Shown here in pieces: positions 1 through 10,779 of a stretch of 64,000 nt of DNA. The stretch is taken from assembly GCA_964017195.1 (NCBI GenBank), contig OZ024900.1, forward strand, positions 25,380,429-25,444,428, given 5' to 3'. The notes below the pieces were generated by a model. It saw nothing but the letters and a program-made list of their open reading frames with translations. It had not been told where the DNA came from and searched no databases. Source of the stretch: Siderastrea radians (lineage: Eukaryota; Cnidaria; Anthozoa; Scleractinia; Rhizangiidae). Position 1 is the first letter of the stretch; each line of letters opens with the position of its first letter. A program made the position numbers and the translations under genes.

Positions 1-1516
1 TAAGTCTGAAAATATTTATGTTAAGCTATCAGAGTTATAGTAGAAACCTGTAAACAGCATAACCTGAAAGAAACTGTGTAATAGAAATCCAGGTGGAAAG
101 TAAATGAAAGCTGAATATACATATACACAGCTTGCACCCCCCCCCCCCCCCCCCCCAAAGGTGAAGGCAAGAACACTAAGTTTGAAAATATTTACGATAA
201 ATCAAGTTTTCCGAGTTACCATTATACCTTATCAGCAAGGCCTGCAATGATTTGAAAAAAATATTCAAAGTATGATGTAAGCTTATAAGAAGCTCATATG
301 TCTCTACGTCCCCCTGGGCGGTATTACTTCTTAGGGTAATACCGACTAGAGGGACAAGGCAACCTAGTTACACATAAAACGCAACAGTCTTGTGACAAAA
401 GATCGATTATTTGTAAGACAATGTCTCAATCGCAAAAAGACGATTTTTAAATAAACATTTCAATTCTTACAAGACCCTCACAAGCTTACCGTTTCAGTTT
501 CTTAATTTGGAGTACTTGAGCTTATTTAGCGTCGGCTAACAGAAGTTTTTTTTCGAAGACATTGAACAGTTCGACGCCAATTTCATGTTTAAACAAGCAC
601 TGTACATGAATGGGGTGAAGTGTACAGTAAAAACCGTCTTTCTCGGCCTCTTTAACGCCTGCTTTGAATGCTCAGTCCGCCATATTGGATACTTGCCGAG
701 AATTTTCCGAAAGACGGCCGAATCGGAAAGTCGTTCCTAGTACTCCTCGGCTGTCCTTGTGGACGGTGTTATTTGGGCACAACGACAGGCACAACCCATT
801 GGGCTGACAATGAGGGTATCTTCCATACATTTCTTTTCTTGCGTTCCCAGAATGAACTCAGACCGGTCTGACTTCGTCTCGGTCGCTGGACCTGCCTGGC
901 AGGAATATCCTTTAGGAGTGTTAGAAACCTTATTGTCCCAAACCGATCCATCAGCCGGGGAAACTCGATGAAAAGCCACCACAGCTAGGCCTAGCCAGAA
1001 AATGGCTCAAAATGTTCTCAAAAGTTGCTCCTTTTTCCTGTAAAGTTGCATAATTCTTTTTTCTTATTATAGTCGCCCTAGAGTTTGATCCTTTGGGCAG
1101 TAAAACGCGGGGAGACAAAAACAGAAAATTTGGATACATACTAAATGTGAAAGATATATGCAACTAAAAACTTTAAAAGTTTCTGTTTTCTATTTTTGCG
1201 TTTTAATCCGGTAAAGATCAATCTTCATTAACAATTCGAGTGTTCTACTGGTCCAGGTTCACTTAAGTTCCGGCAAACTCTCTGGTCTTACCAGTTTTAA
1301 AGTTGTACAGTTAACCCTTTTCTTAAAGCGCCCTCAGCTGCTCATCCTCGATTTAACAGGCCTGGAGGTAGATGAGGTAGGCTTTATGACAGCGGTGTTT
1401 GAGAAATGAGCCCACGATCAAACAGGCGTTCCCACAGTCCGCGTTACGCCACACCAGCGCTGGACTTACGCTCGACACTCTCGCTATCGTTTGGCCTCGA
1501 ACTCTCGTGAACCCAA
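1..1516. other. No gene recognised; low-complexity tracts
   Basis: I see no convincing coding region. The stretch has a run of about 20 C at 137-156 and a small hairpin around 319-350 whose arms read GGTATTAC and GTAATACC. Short overlapping open frames on both strands between 668 and 1163 are not supported by any domain or splice pattern that I recognise. It may contain old repeat sequence. Confidence 0.5.
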
Positions 1517-1904
1517 GGGGGGGGGGGGGGACTACTCAATAAAGTTTTGTACGGGAAGGTTCCGCCCGGAAGTTTAAACCCTTACTAATTATACCTAGAG
1601 CAAAATTGCACCCCTTTCTTATACCTCAAGGGTAAACCAAAACAATAGAATTAATTGCGACGTTTTTCCTGGTTTTCAGTCGTTCTGATTCAATTGTATA
1701 GTCATTTCTGGCAAAATATGGCACCCTTTGATATATTTCGCTTTAGCCATCGTTTCTTTCACTTTGCAGCTGGTTTTGTGACCCTTTCGTCTACTAAAAT
1801 GGCAATTTCCCTACCTTTTATATACTGTGAGCTTAAAAAAGGCACGCCTTTCGGGCGGAGCCTCCCCGTATAGCCCACTACAGGGATTACCCACCCCCCC
1901 CCCC
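1517..1904. repeat. Palindromic C/G-tract dispersed repeat (MITE-like)
   Basis: The left end is a G run followed by ACTACTC and a segment ending TTCCGCCCGGAAG. The right end reads CGGGCGGAGCCTCCCCGTAT and closes in a C run, so the two ends are imperfect inverted repeats of each other. A related copy without the full palindrome is at 19159-19432, which shares GGGGAGGCTCCGCC and GCAAAAATTGCACCCC-type blocks. Mobility is inferred from the two copies and inverted ends; no protein is encoded. Confidence 0.6.
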
Positions 1905-2377
1905 TTCGTGAACCATCATTGACTCTCTTCTGCTCTTATAGAGTTGAACATTTGTCGACTTTGGCTGGGTATTGCGAACTGTAGTCTGTCTACAGATAGG
2001 ATTATCGGCAACAGCGTGTTTTGATATTTGCTGAAAATCAACGTTACCTCTTCAAGCTTCTCTATATGCCGATGTAAAATTTGCAACTAGGAAAGCTGCC
2101 GAAAGTTCTCTTTTGCTCCTTACGATCACAAATAAGGCATTCAGCAGTCAGGGCAATTCGACAGACTGACTTTGGTGAAAGGTATGGTTAAGGCAAGTAA
2201 AATAAACACCCGTGTCTGAAAAGAACAGAAGGACTCAGTTATATCCGATACTCTTGCACGTGGAAGAAAAACTCAATTTCCAGTACGTTTCCTGTTGCAT
2301 ATGTTTATTATTGATTATTGACATACAGCTGTAAGGCCACGAGAAAATGAACAAGTCACTGTAACCATTAATAATAA
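1905..2377. other. Intergenic, nothing recognised
   Basis: AT-rich stretch between two repeats. No exon-like open frame, RNA gene or inverted-repeat element was found. Confidence 0.4.
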
Positions 2378-4312
2378 TAGCGGAGCTCGCGGAGCACCAT
2401 GGGTAAGCAAATTTGGTAACCGGTTGATCCGAAAATTTTTGGTTCTGACGTCAGCGTACGTCCGTCCATCCGTCCGTACAGACTCTGGGGGAGGGTGAGG
2501 GGAGTCCCAAGACAACCCAACCGGGGAAGGTGGAATGCCATCTTTTCTTGTAGCTGAAGTAAACAATATTGCGGCTGGTTCCTCGCACGCTGGATTTTCC
2601 ATACGATAATTGTAATACACTCTTGGAATGAAGACTTGTAACCATTCATCATGAAGAGGAAAAGGATTGCTACAATCTCGATGGCGCATATGGAAGATAT
2701 TGGAGAGCTTGAAGGCAAAAAATCCTTGTTCGAGGACATACTTGTTTTTTTCAAAGCTAAGGATATCTGGAAAGAACCCGGGCGACTTTCGTTTAGATTT
2801 TCAAGTCCTTCTTTCAGTTCAGTAGCAAAGTAAATTACAGATTTGATTGTGGATTTACACTGTAAAAATTGTTTAATTGAGCGACTTTACATGTTTAGTA
2901 AATTACGGTAATTTTCTTGAAATGTTTTAAAAACTTGTTTAAAATAGCTTTGAACTTACCTTGTAGTTCCCGTTTGCCGGCTTGCGAGTAAGTAACTTCA
3001 CTCGAGGGGAAAATTGAATGCAGTTTGCTTTCCTGGGAAAACAAGTGCTTCGCACGTGAATGACATTTCATGTTTTTGAAGGTTTCTTGTCCCTTTTTCT
3101 GTATTTATTCATTAAAGGAATTTTCATTAGTGAGCAATCTGATATTATTAGGCTTAACTCAATTACGCTCAATTTCCTTTTGAACTTTTATTGTGCGTAA
3201 TTTTCAATATTTTTTTTAGAGCAATTCTAGTGAATTTTATTCGAAAAGTGGAAATCGTGACTATTCTAGACTGAGTCTGTGTTGTTTCTTTCAATGTAGG
3301 TTGTTTTTCTTCGGCAACGCATATTGGGTTGTTTTGACTCGTAATTTAGTATTCAACACCTGAAGAGTCGCTCTGTCGTCAATATTTTTTTATTAAGTTT
3401 ATAATCTTAGTGTAAAGCTCCATATGTTTTTAGTTCAGTTGTGGAATATTGTATCTTCCTTATATTTTTATATATTTTTGGTTTCTTCATTTGAAGTGAA
3501 TGACATTTCTGTTAATTTTGCGACTAAACTTAGAATCGCCGTTTCAGTGAGTGAGTTCAGTGTCGGGCATGTTTTCGTGTTCGTTTTGGTTTTAACCGCT
3601 GAGCCCTTTCAGTGTGTCTTTAGTTACAGATCGAAATGAAATCTTTATTTAAGTAACTATAAGCAAAGCATTTCTCGGTTTAAGCCTATTTTGTCTAAAA
3701 TGAGACTCTAGAAGCTTCCCAAAATTAGTTCAGGGTGTGTTCTTGAAAGCGTCCGATTAATACGTCGCGGGTGAAAAACTGGTGTCATTTTCTCTTGATA
3801 ATTATACGTGTGCTTAAAAGTTTCCGAAAACATTTTTGGGTAATTTTTTGTCAGTTAACGGTTTGATGCCGGGAAAATATTATTTATTTTAGCAAAACAG
3901 ATTTCGAGAAATGTTTCATGGTTAACAGAATCAAACAGCCAGAGGGATGCATTGGACTCAGTGAGAAATGTGTATTTGCAGGGAAAAGTCTGTCGAGTCG
4001 TTACCGGGAGCAACTTAAGTGGGTTTTTTAGCAATTGTAGTTTTGCAAGTACTCTTCTTGAACTTGATAAGCTAGCTTTCGAAAGAATGCTACAAGAAGA
4101 GCTGTCGGTGAAAGTCGTGCTGAAGTCTTCTCTTTGAAGAAAAATATTAAAGCCAACTCGCAGTTTCCTCGATGGTCCGCATGTTTTCCCTTGCTGTTTT
4201 TCACCTCTTGGCGAATAACTGTACAACTGAAATTTAATGTATTTTACGGGCCAACAAGCATGAAAGGGAGATGTGGAGCTCCGCTTTTAGGCTTAGCTAA
4301 ATCTATATATTA
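2378..4312. repeat. 1.93-kb dispersed repeat, copy 1
   Basis: This begins TAGCGGAGCTCGCGGAGC, then has a stretch of CGTCCGTCC/ATCC units and the block GGGGAGTCCCAAGACAACCC. It ends CTCCGCTTTTAGGCTTAGC followed by TAAATCTATATATTA. The same start block, GTCC-rich tract and end block recur in the same order at 12144-14075, giving nearly equal lengths (1935 and 1932 bp). Interior blocks such as ACTATAAGC...TTTAA.CCTATT are also shared but diverged. Both ends contain AGCGGAGC in inverted orientation. The element class is unknown, and I found no convincing protein. Confidence 0.65.
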
Positions 4313-5239
4313 ACAATGTATTAGAGAAGATTAAAAGAATCAGGATAGAATTAATCAGACCTCACAAGCGCACGTGTATAACACATGATTAAGGCAAAGT
4401 ACCTTAATGGAACAGAAAAAACTCAAAGTACTGCATTAAGCCAAAAAATTCATTTGCATCACCTGTACAGGTAACACGGGTATTTTTGAATAGTCATGAC
4501 GACTGATCAATCACCTCACAACTCGGAAACAACAAAATATACTCGGAGGCTGGTGTCGTCTTGCTTCGGTCATTAGACCTTTGGCGACCGCATTTACTTT
4601 TAGCGAGCGTTATCTTCCATAGGTGACCACAGAGTAACCTGACAAAGACATCACATGAGTAAAGTTTTCAGAAAATCTCATTCAACATGTCTCTCATAAG
4701 AGGACAACAAACATGGTGACCAGATCTCAGTACGGTGGGAAGGAAAGAAGTGTGGCCACTCTAGACTTGTTTGCACAGATACTAAGGCAATCCAATTGGA
4801 ATTTGATTCCAACTCCTTTGTAACTAACTTAGGCCCTCAAGTAAATTTAAATTGGATTTTGATTGGACTCACTGCATAGGGTCTACAGTTTGTGTTGTGC
4901 CGCAGTACTGATTTTTTCAGAAGTTTGCTTAATTGGTAAAAGTGGTCACACTAGTTTCGCGCTGCAATATCTTATAACTCGAAGATTATTTGAAACGTTT
5001 GCCAGACACTGCCTTCGTTCGCCTCCGAATATATATTTTTTTTAACTCCAGTTAGTTTTCGTCGGTTGTAAGTTATTGGCCGTCCACGTCTAAGCAGTTC
5101 TAGTCTTATCTCTAACAATGTAACATCGTTATTAATTATATCCAAGAAATTACAGAAATAAATTTAGGACGCTAAAGTGAGAGAAATTCTCACCTTAATT
5201 CACATGAATTAGTGTTACACGAACAAGAAGCTTGAGTCT
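4313..5239. other. Intergenic, nothing recognised
   Basis: AT-rich sequence with no supported gene. A short open frame at 4863-5045 has no recognisable domain. Confidence 0.4.
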
Positions 5240-5694
5240 TTAACGAGGGTCTGAATGGGGTTTAGTGTCTAGTGTTATTCGCCCACAATTTTTAGTGTTT
5301 GCTGTTAAATTGGCCAATATTTTAATGTTAACTGTTTTCGGAGAAAATACTGTTAAGTGTTTAGAAGGTTTTTGTAAAAAAAAAATCATAGTCTTTTAGC
5401 ATTGTAAATACTTATCTGCCCTGCTGAAATCGCTAATAAAACCACTCAATCGCCATGCTCCCCCAACATTGAGCCTATGCTCAAAGGGGCAGTAATGACA
5501 CAGCGGCAAAATGAGTGCGCATGCTCGGCTTTTTGGCGGGCTTCCGGTCTTCTTCCGGTCTTAACTTCGGCAGTAATCTCTTTTTTCTACCCATGCGCAT
5601 CAGTATTTTGGGGAAACCTGTCGGGAAACCTGAGACCAATAGCGTCCCAAGAGCCCGCGATCCTTTGGTCAGAGTCGCGTGCGAACTGGGGTTG

Positions 5695-5750
5695 ACGGTC
5701 GGTTGACGGTCGGTCGACGGGAGGTCGACGGAGGGTCGACGAGGTTGCAA
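5695..5750 (+). repeat. Degenerate GGTCGACGG tandem repeat
   Basis: About five imperfect units of roughly 9-12 bases built around GGTTGACGG or GGTCGACGG stand just upstream of the ATG at 5787, inside a CpG-rich stretch. They could be a promoter-like GC-rich region of the captured segment or part of the surrounding transposon. Confidence 0.5.
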
Positions 5751-5786
5751 CTCGAGGTCAAATCGGTCAAAGGCCAAAAAAACAAC

Positions 5787-6091
5787 ATGGCGACATCCAG
5801 TGTTGTTAAAGTTCTAGTGATCTTCTATAGAAGCGGAGAGGATTCTGCTTTCGAAAGGCACAGAAGCAGGGTCACGTTTGACCTTGCAAAGCAATCCAAC
5901 GTGGCAGCCGTCAAGAAACATCTGACCGAATTTCTTGGGCTTTCGGAGCTTGCATTGAGATTTGGCATGGCGAATTTTGAGCTGAAACTGTTCAGATTGC
6001 AGCGAGGATGATACTCCACCTGACATAACGGTCACCACGTCTGGTCGAGCCATCCGCGCTCATTTTCGGCATGATTTGTAGAAACATCAGG
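5787..6091 (+). pseudogene. Broken coding-like segment inside TTAA element
   Basis: An ATG at 5787 opens 74 codons starting MATSSVVKVLVIF, ending at a stop at 6009-6011. Just before that stop, a different frame continues with a coding-like sequence (SEDDTPPDITVTTSGRAIRA) to a stop near 6091. This suggests a frameshifted gene fragment rather than an intact gene. The first part has an alternating hydrophobic start that loosely recalls a ubiquitin-like beta strand, but I do not recognise the family. The GC-rich region upstream and the location inside inverted repeats suggest a captured host or transposon exon (inference). Confidence 0.35.
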
Positions 6092-6570
6092 ATGATCAGG
6101 TATGCACATATCCATGAGATTTTTCCGGACATGAATTTTTGCAAGGTAAATTATTTTTTCAAAGTGTAAAAACACTGATTCAGCTTTTACTGAGTTTCTA
6201 AATACCAATAATTCACAACTCAACAATTTTACAAAGAGTTGACCTTCGAGCCAGATTGGACGACAGATTGAAGCTTGCAATGTATCTGAAAAGATTTTTC
6301 ATATTCGAGGGCATAACGGAAAATGGCGCTGAAAAGTTCATGGTTCATATACGTCATATACATATAAATTTAGCAAGGAAGGAATTGCATCTGTCATTTT
6401 TGTTGAGCATTTAATGGTAAATGATATCCCCTATTATGATATAAATTAGTGAATTTAATACAAGGATTTCGCTCACTGAGGAAAATTCTGTCTTTACACT
6501 GAAAAGATATATCTTTCACAGGTGAATGTGTCGAATACGTCACGTTTGCTAACGTCTTTTCCTTGTTTAA

Positions 6571-6869
6571 AGCCGCGGCTACACGAGCGACTTTTTGCTT
6601 GCGATGGTGATGCGATTTTTTTTAATTGTCGCGTCACCAGCGCGTGGAGAAAATCGCATGTGTAGCCAGCCTCGCACAGGTGATGCGACAGATGAAAAAT
6701 CGCAGAAAAAAATCGCGAGAAATTCAATGAGTTGAATTTTTTGCGACAAAATCACGGACTTCGTCAGAGGGTGGCTACACGAGCGACTTTCGCCGCGCGC
6801 TGGCGACGCGACAATTTCAAAAAAATCGCATCACCATCGCAAGCAAAAAATCGCTCGTGTAGCCGCGGC
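6571..6869. mobile_element. Fold-back MITE with ~80-bp inverted arms
   Basis: The left arm begins AGCCGCGGCTACACGAGCGA and the right arm ends with its reverse complement, TCGCTCGTGTAGCCGCGGC. The match continues inward through TTTTTGCTTGCGATGGTGAT and TTGTCGCGTC for about 80 bases. TTAA lies at both edges (6567-6570 and 6870-6873). Inner partial copies of the same GGCTACACGAGCGACTTTC block make it a multi-hairpin. It is non-coding and lies inside the 5244-7163 element. Confidence 0.75.
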
Positions 6870-7267
6870 TTAAGTGGTGAATGAACGTTTGTCCTTGGTA
6901 TATAGTCGAAACATTTTCGGAATTCTCCTCGGAATTCTTCGCTACTCTTCGGAAATCTTCGGAAATGATCGGACACGTTCGAACGACCTTCGGACTGCTT
7001 TCCGCCAATTTTGGAGCCAATTTTGTTTCTTTCTGGATGAAATTTACTGTTACAATGAATTTTTTACTGCTAGTGTTAAAATGCCTAAAATTTAACTGTT
7101 TTATGTTACAGAGCCCAAAAATTAAGTGTTAACTGTTATCGAGGTACCCCCATTCAGACCCTCTTAATTAGTTACGGACAATTATTTTCATCTTACTTTG
7201 TTGCTACGGGTTGCATAATAAGTACTTTTTTAATAGGAAATATGCTATTTATTTATATTCCTTTTAA

Positions 7268-8476
7268 ATGTTTAAAATAATTTCTTTAAACGTTAGAGGC
7301 CTGAGCAACTTTAAAAAGAGAAGGGTAATCTTTAATTGGTGTAGAAAGATGAAGTCTGACATCATCCTCCTTCAAGAAACCCCTAGTAAATTAGAAATAG
7401 AAAAGCAGTGGGAACATGAATGAAGAAAATAACGCTCAAGTAACGCGAGAGGTGTAGCCATCTTATTTAGAAATGGATTTGACGTAAATTTAAATTCCTT
7501 TAAAACATAGTTAATAAAAGAATCTGGTTATGAAGCTGAACAAAGTCCTTTGTTTTATGTTTTTGTTGCCTTTTTCAGCCTTGACCATGCACAAACAGCA
7601 ATAGTTTTGAATTTTGCATGAGCAACTAACCAATAAAAATATCACTGTTAAGTTATTCAGCACTAGAGTGCGAACGTAAAACAAAAGATTGTGCACGGTC
7701 GTAGTACTTTCAACATAAATTGCAGCACCTTTGTTATGGCCTTTGAAACTTGCAAGGTTTCATAACTAGTCCCACGAGTAACTATGTTTAAAATTAATGC
7801 TCAAGGAAGATTTTTGGTTGTCAAAGGAAACATGGACGACAATATGTTTACTATTGTAGATATTTATGCTCCCAATAGAGATCGAAGTTCCCGCTTATTC
7901 TTTGAAAGTCTTCAACGCCATTTGGAAGAATTTAGAATAACTAATGAAGATAACATTGTAATTGGTGGTGATTTCAATTGTCCTTTAAACCCACAATTAG
8001 ACAAGATGGGTGGAATTTTGATTCCACGTGCAAATGTAGTAGGTGCTATTGAAGATATCCAAAACAATTTTAATTTGCACGACGTTTGGAGAATAAAAAA
8101 CCCAGAAGTGAAAAGTTTTACTTGGAGCCAAAACTTACCCTTTGTTTTCTGTAGGCTTGATTATTGGCTGACTTCGGCTCACCTTTTTTATCACATCAAC
8201 AATGTAGATATATGTCCTGCGATTAAACCTGATCATTCTATGATCACCTTAGAGTTTAAAATGATAGAGAAACATCTAAAAGGTCCAGGTTCTTGGAAGC
8301 TAAATGTCTCTCTCCTAATGAACGAACACTATGTTAATGCTATGGAGTCAAATATTCCTATATGGAAGGAGGATTCACAAAAACATTTTGCTGACAGTAA
8401 GATGTCCTGGGAATGGATTAAGTTTAAGATCAGGGAATTTTCGTTAGATTTTTCAAAAAAGCTCGCAAGGAAATAA
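7268..8476 (+). pseudogene. LINE ORF2 endonuclease (EEP) domain, interrupted
   Basis: This apurinic-like endonuclease would nick the target for reverse transcription. It starts MFKIISLNVRGLSNFKKRR, has IILLQET (the metal-binding Glu strand), then GGDFNCPL at about 7966-7989 and a C-terminal PDHSMI near 8229, the usual Asp-His catalytic pair. A stop near 7431 breaks the first part. A 281-bp insertion at 7506-7786 splits the domain between the strands ...NLNSFK and INAQGRFLVV. After 8476 the frame shifts at an A-run and reading continues through a Lys/Glu-rich linker to the next insertion. Confidence 0.8.
7506..7786. mobile_element. 281-bp MITE inserted in the LINE endonuclease
   Basis: Terminal inverted repeats CATAGTTA (7506-7513) and TAACTATG (7779-7786) are flanked by the direct repeat TTTAAAA (7499-7505 and 7787-7793). 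Removing the insert plus one flank rejoins the LINE reading frame exactly at ...NSFK/INAQGR. It is non-coding. The 7-bp duplication and CA..TG ends loosely recall hAT-like elements; the class is uncertain. Confidence 0.8.
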
Positions 8477-8646
8477 GGGAAAAAGAATCGGCATTATTAA
8501 AAGAGTATGAAACTTTAAAGGCGGTTCATGAACTAAATCCTTCAGATGAATCTCTTTACAAACTAGAAAAAATCAAATCAGAGTTAGAACTTTTAGAAGA
8601 GAAGAGGATAGAAGGCACAATTGTGAGAGTCAGGGCAAGGTGGCAT

Positions 8647-8813
8647 AACATAACATCACCTTTATTTCACCTCGGATTTACAAGGGTAGCTGTATAGCTA
8701 ATTTCTCCGAGAAAGAAAAGACGAAAAAAAAATAGCATTAATAATAAAAATAAAAATAAAATATATTATATACAGTACATTAAACTACTATTTACATATT
8801 TACTAGGTACATA
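8647..8813. mobile_element. 167-bp A/T-rich insertion in the LINE
   Basis: GGCAT occurs at 8642-8646 and again at 8814-8818, and the LINE frame reads W-H before and E-H-G-E after, as expected if the intervening sequence is an insertion. The insert starts AACATAACATCACC, includes a GGTAGCTGTATAGCTAATTT segment and an A-rich tract with AATAAAAATAAAAATAAAA. No inverted ends are evident. A SINE-like or LINE-tail origin is possible but unproven. Confidence 0.6.
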
Positions 8814-8942
8814 GGCATGAACACGGAGAGAACAGTAATAAACATTTTTTGAGTCTGGAAAAAAGAAATCATATCCGTAAACATATTAGAAAACTAAATT
8901 TAAGTGGGGTCATTACGACCGACCTATATACAATTCTAGGAG

Positions 8943-10235
8943 GTGGTAAAAATTTTTTATAAAGATTTGTATTCATCGAAGCAAGTTATTTTAGACTCAG
9001 TGGAGGATAAGTTGTTTTTTGAAAATGACAACATACCGAATCTGACTGAAGAACTAATCCAAGTTTGTGAAGGCAGGGTAACAATTGAGGAAATTTCGGA
9101 AGTTTTAAACTCTTTTAAGGATAATAAAGTTCTCGGTATCGCTGGTTTACCTAGTGAGTTCTATAAAAAGTTCTGGCACCTTCTTGTAGATAGTTTAGTT
9201 GAATCTTTTAACGAAGCGTTTGATTCTGGTTTTCTATCTTCGTCGCAGAGGCAGGCGATTATAACACTCATTGATAAGAAAGATAAAGACATAACATTGT
9301 TGAGCAACTGGAGACCTATCTCATTGTTAAATACAGATGTTAAGCTACTGTCTAAGGTTTTAGCCTTTCGAATTAAGGAGGTCCTACCGAAGATAATTCA
9401 TAATAATCAAAGCGGCTACGTGGAGGGAAGATTTATTGGTGAAATTATCCGTACGATTGATGATATCATGGAGTTTACAAAGTCTGAAAGAATAAGCGGC
9501 ATTTTAGCTTTCTTGGACTTCGAAAAGGCGTTTGATAGTATTGAATGGGAATTTTTACATAAATGTTCAGAAGTCTTTAATTTTGGCCCGGACTTTAAGA
9601 CATGGGTCTCAGTATTGTACACGGATATTTCTAGCTTTGTTTGTAATAATGGTGTGCATTCGGACTTCTTCAAAGTTGAAAGAGGCGTTCGCCAAGGCGA
9701 TCCCTTATCTCCATATCTTTTCATTATAGCAGTAGAGATTTTAGCGATAGCAATTAGAACAAATAACGAGATTCACGGCATTAATCTAGATGATAACGAA
9801 ATTAAACTATTGCAATATGCAGACGATACAACTGGTATTTTAAGAGATGAAACATCTTTGGGTACACTTTTATAACTCTTGAATAATTTGGAAAAAGTTT
9901 CAGGTTTGAAAATTAATAGATCAAAGTCTGAATGTATGTGGATAGCTGAGAGTGGTGATTGCAAACGTGAAATTTTCGGGTTAAAGTGGCCAAGGCGCCC
10001 TATCAAATGTTTAGGTGTCTATTTAACGTATGATTATGATGAATTTATTAAATGAAACTATAAACAGCGATTGAAGAAAATGGAAAACACGGTTAGTCGG
10101 TGGAAAGGTAGAGGGGTCACTATTTACGGAAGGGTGCAAATAATTAACTCTCTTCTTCTCCCAAAGCTTTTCTACATAGCGAGTATGTTTCCAATCCCAG
10201 AGAAGGTTATTAAAGAAGTCAACAAGATTATATAC
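8943..10235 (+). pseudogene. LINE ORF2 reverse transcriptase domain
   Basis: RT motifs occur in order: LPSEFYKKFW, NWRPISLLNTDVKLLSKVLA, QSGYVEGRFI, FLDFEKAFDSIEW (first catalytic Asp), GVRQGDPLSPYLF and LQYADDTT (catalytic Asp pair). The main open part runs to a stop at 9873. The same frame continues through a thumb-like region (INRSKSECMW, KCLGVYL) with another stop near 10052, up to an insertion at 10236. This frame resumes at 10780 with KFLWRGPDRV, the usual sequence after the thumb in L1-type ORF2 proteins. Confidence 0.85.
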
Positions 10236-10774
10236 CTGATTGAAAAAACGTTGACGGGAAAAGACCACAAACCATAAACGATACTACCCAGTGGTTTGCT
10301 GGGAAACATCTGATCTATTTACTGATTTGCATTTTGAAAGCCGTTCACTTGCATTGTTTGTCTGTTTTGATATCGCACTTTGTGCGTCCGTCACATTGTT
10401 TGTCTGTTTTGATATCGCACTTTGTGCGTCCGTCACTCATGTACCCGACAGTGAACGAATGGTTGGTGGCAGGACGTAGTTCCACCGAATAGTTTTCTGG
10501 CAAAAATTGCTTTAACTCAGGTACGGATGCAAACTTTGGCAAATTTCGCACTGTGTAGCGCTCGAATTGTTCCTTGATGACCAATTTGACCACTTTCAGT
10601 TAGGCTTGCACGGTTTCCATTGCCACGTGCAACTCGCTGCGATCAAATCAGTTTCAAGGGAACAGGCTTGTATTTTGAATATGCAAATGAGAATATACAT
10701 CTACCCAAAAATCCGTTGGGTCCCATCGTCAATGGTTTATGCTTTGCACCCGACAACGTTTTTTCAATTAGGTG
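10236..10774. mobile_element. 539-bp TIR element inserted in the LINE
   Basis: The left end CTGATTGAAAAAACGTTG matches the reverse complement of the right end CAACGTTTTTTCAATTAG, and similarity continues inward for roughly 50 bases. TATAC flanks both sides (10231-10235 and 10775-10779). Removing the insert restores the LINE reading N-K-I-I-Y-K-F-L-W. It contains a perfect 42-bp tandem duplication at 10353-10436. No transposase is present. Confidence 0.75.
10353..10436 (+). repeat. Perfect 42-bp tandem duplication
   Basis: Two adjacent identical 42-base copies start ATTGTTTGTCTGTTTTGATA and end GCGTCCGTCAC. They lie inside the 539-bp TIR element. The lack of divergence implies a recent duplication. 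Confidence 0.85.
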
Positions 10775-10779
10775 TATAC

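Larger units (their letters stand above)
5244..7163. mobile_element. TTAA-flanked DNA transposon remnant (piggyBac/Kolobok-like target)
   Basis: Inverted ends GAGGGTCTGAATGGGG (5245-5260) and CCCCATTCAGACCCTC (7148-7163) are each flanked by TTAA (5240-5243 and 7164-7167). The subterminal regions on both sides are rich in AGTGTTA and AACTGTT-type units, as expected for transposase-binding arrays. No recognisable transposase is encoded, so the element is probably non-autonomous or heavily decayed. It carries a GC-rich segment with a broken coding-like stretch (5787-6091) and a nested fold-back repeat (6571-6869). TTAA target choice is typical of piggyBac and Kolobok; the family assignment is inference. 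Confidence 0.65.

Noticed and set aside
3855..4226. 123-codon minus-strand open frame in the 1.93-kb repeat
   Set aside because: Not evidently kept in the second copy at 12144-14075, so unlikely to be a selected protein.
7506..7786. An intron in the LINE
   Set aside because: Inverted ends plus flanking direct repeat fit an inserted element; LINE ORFs do not have introns.
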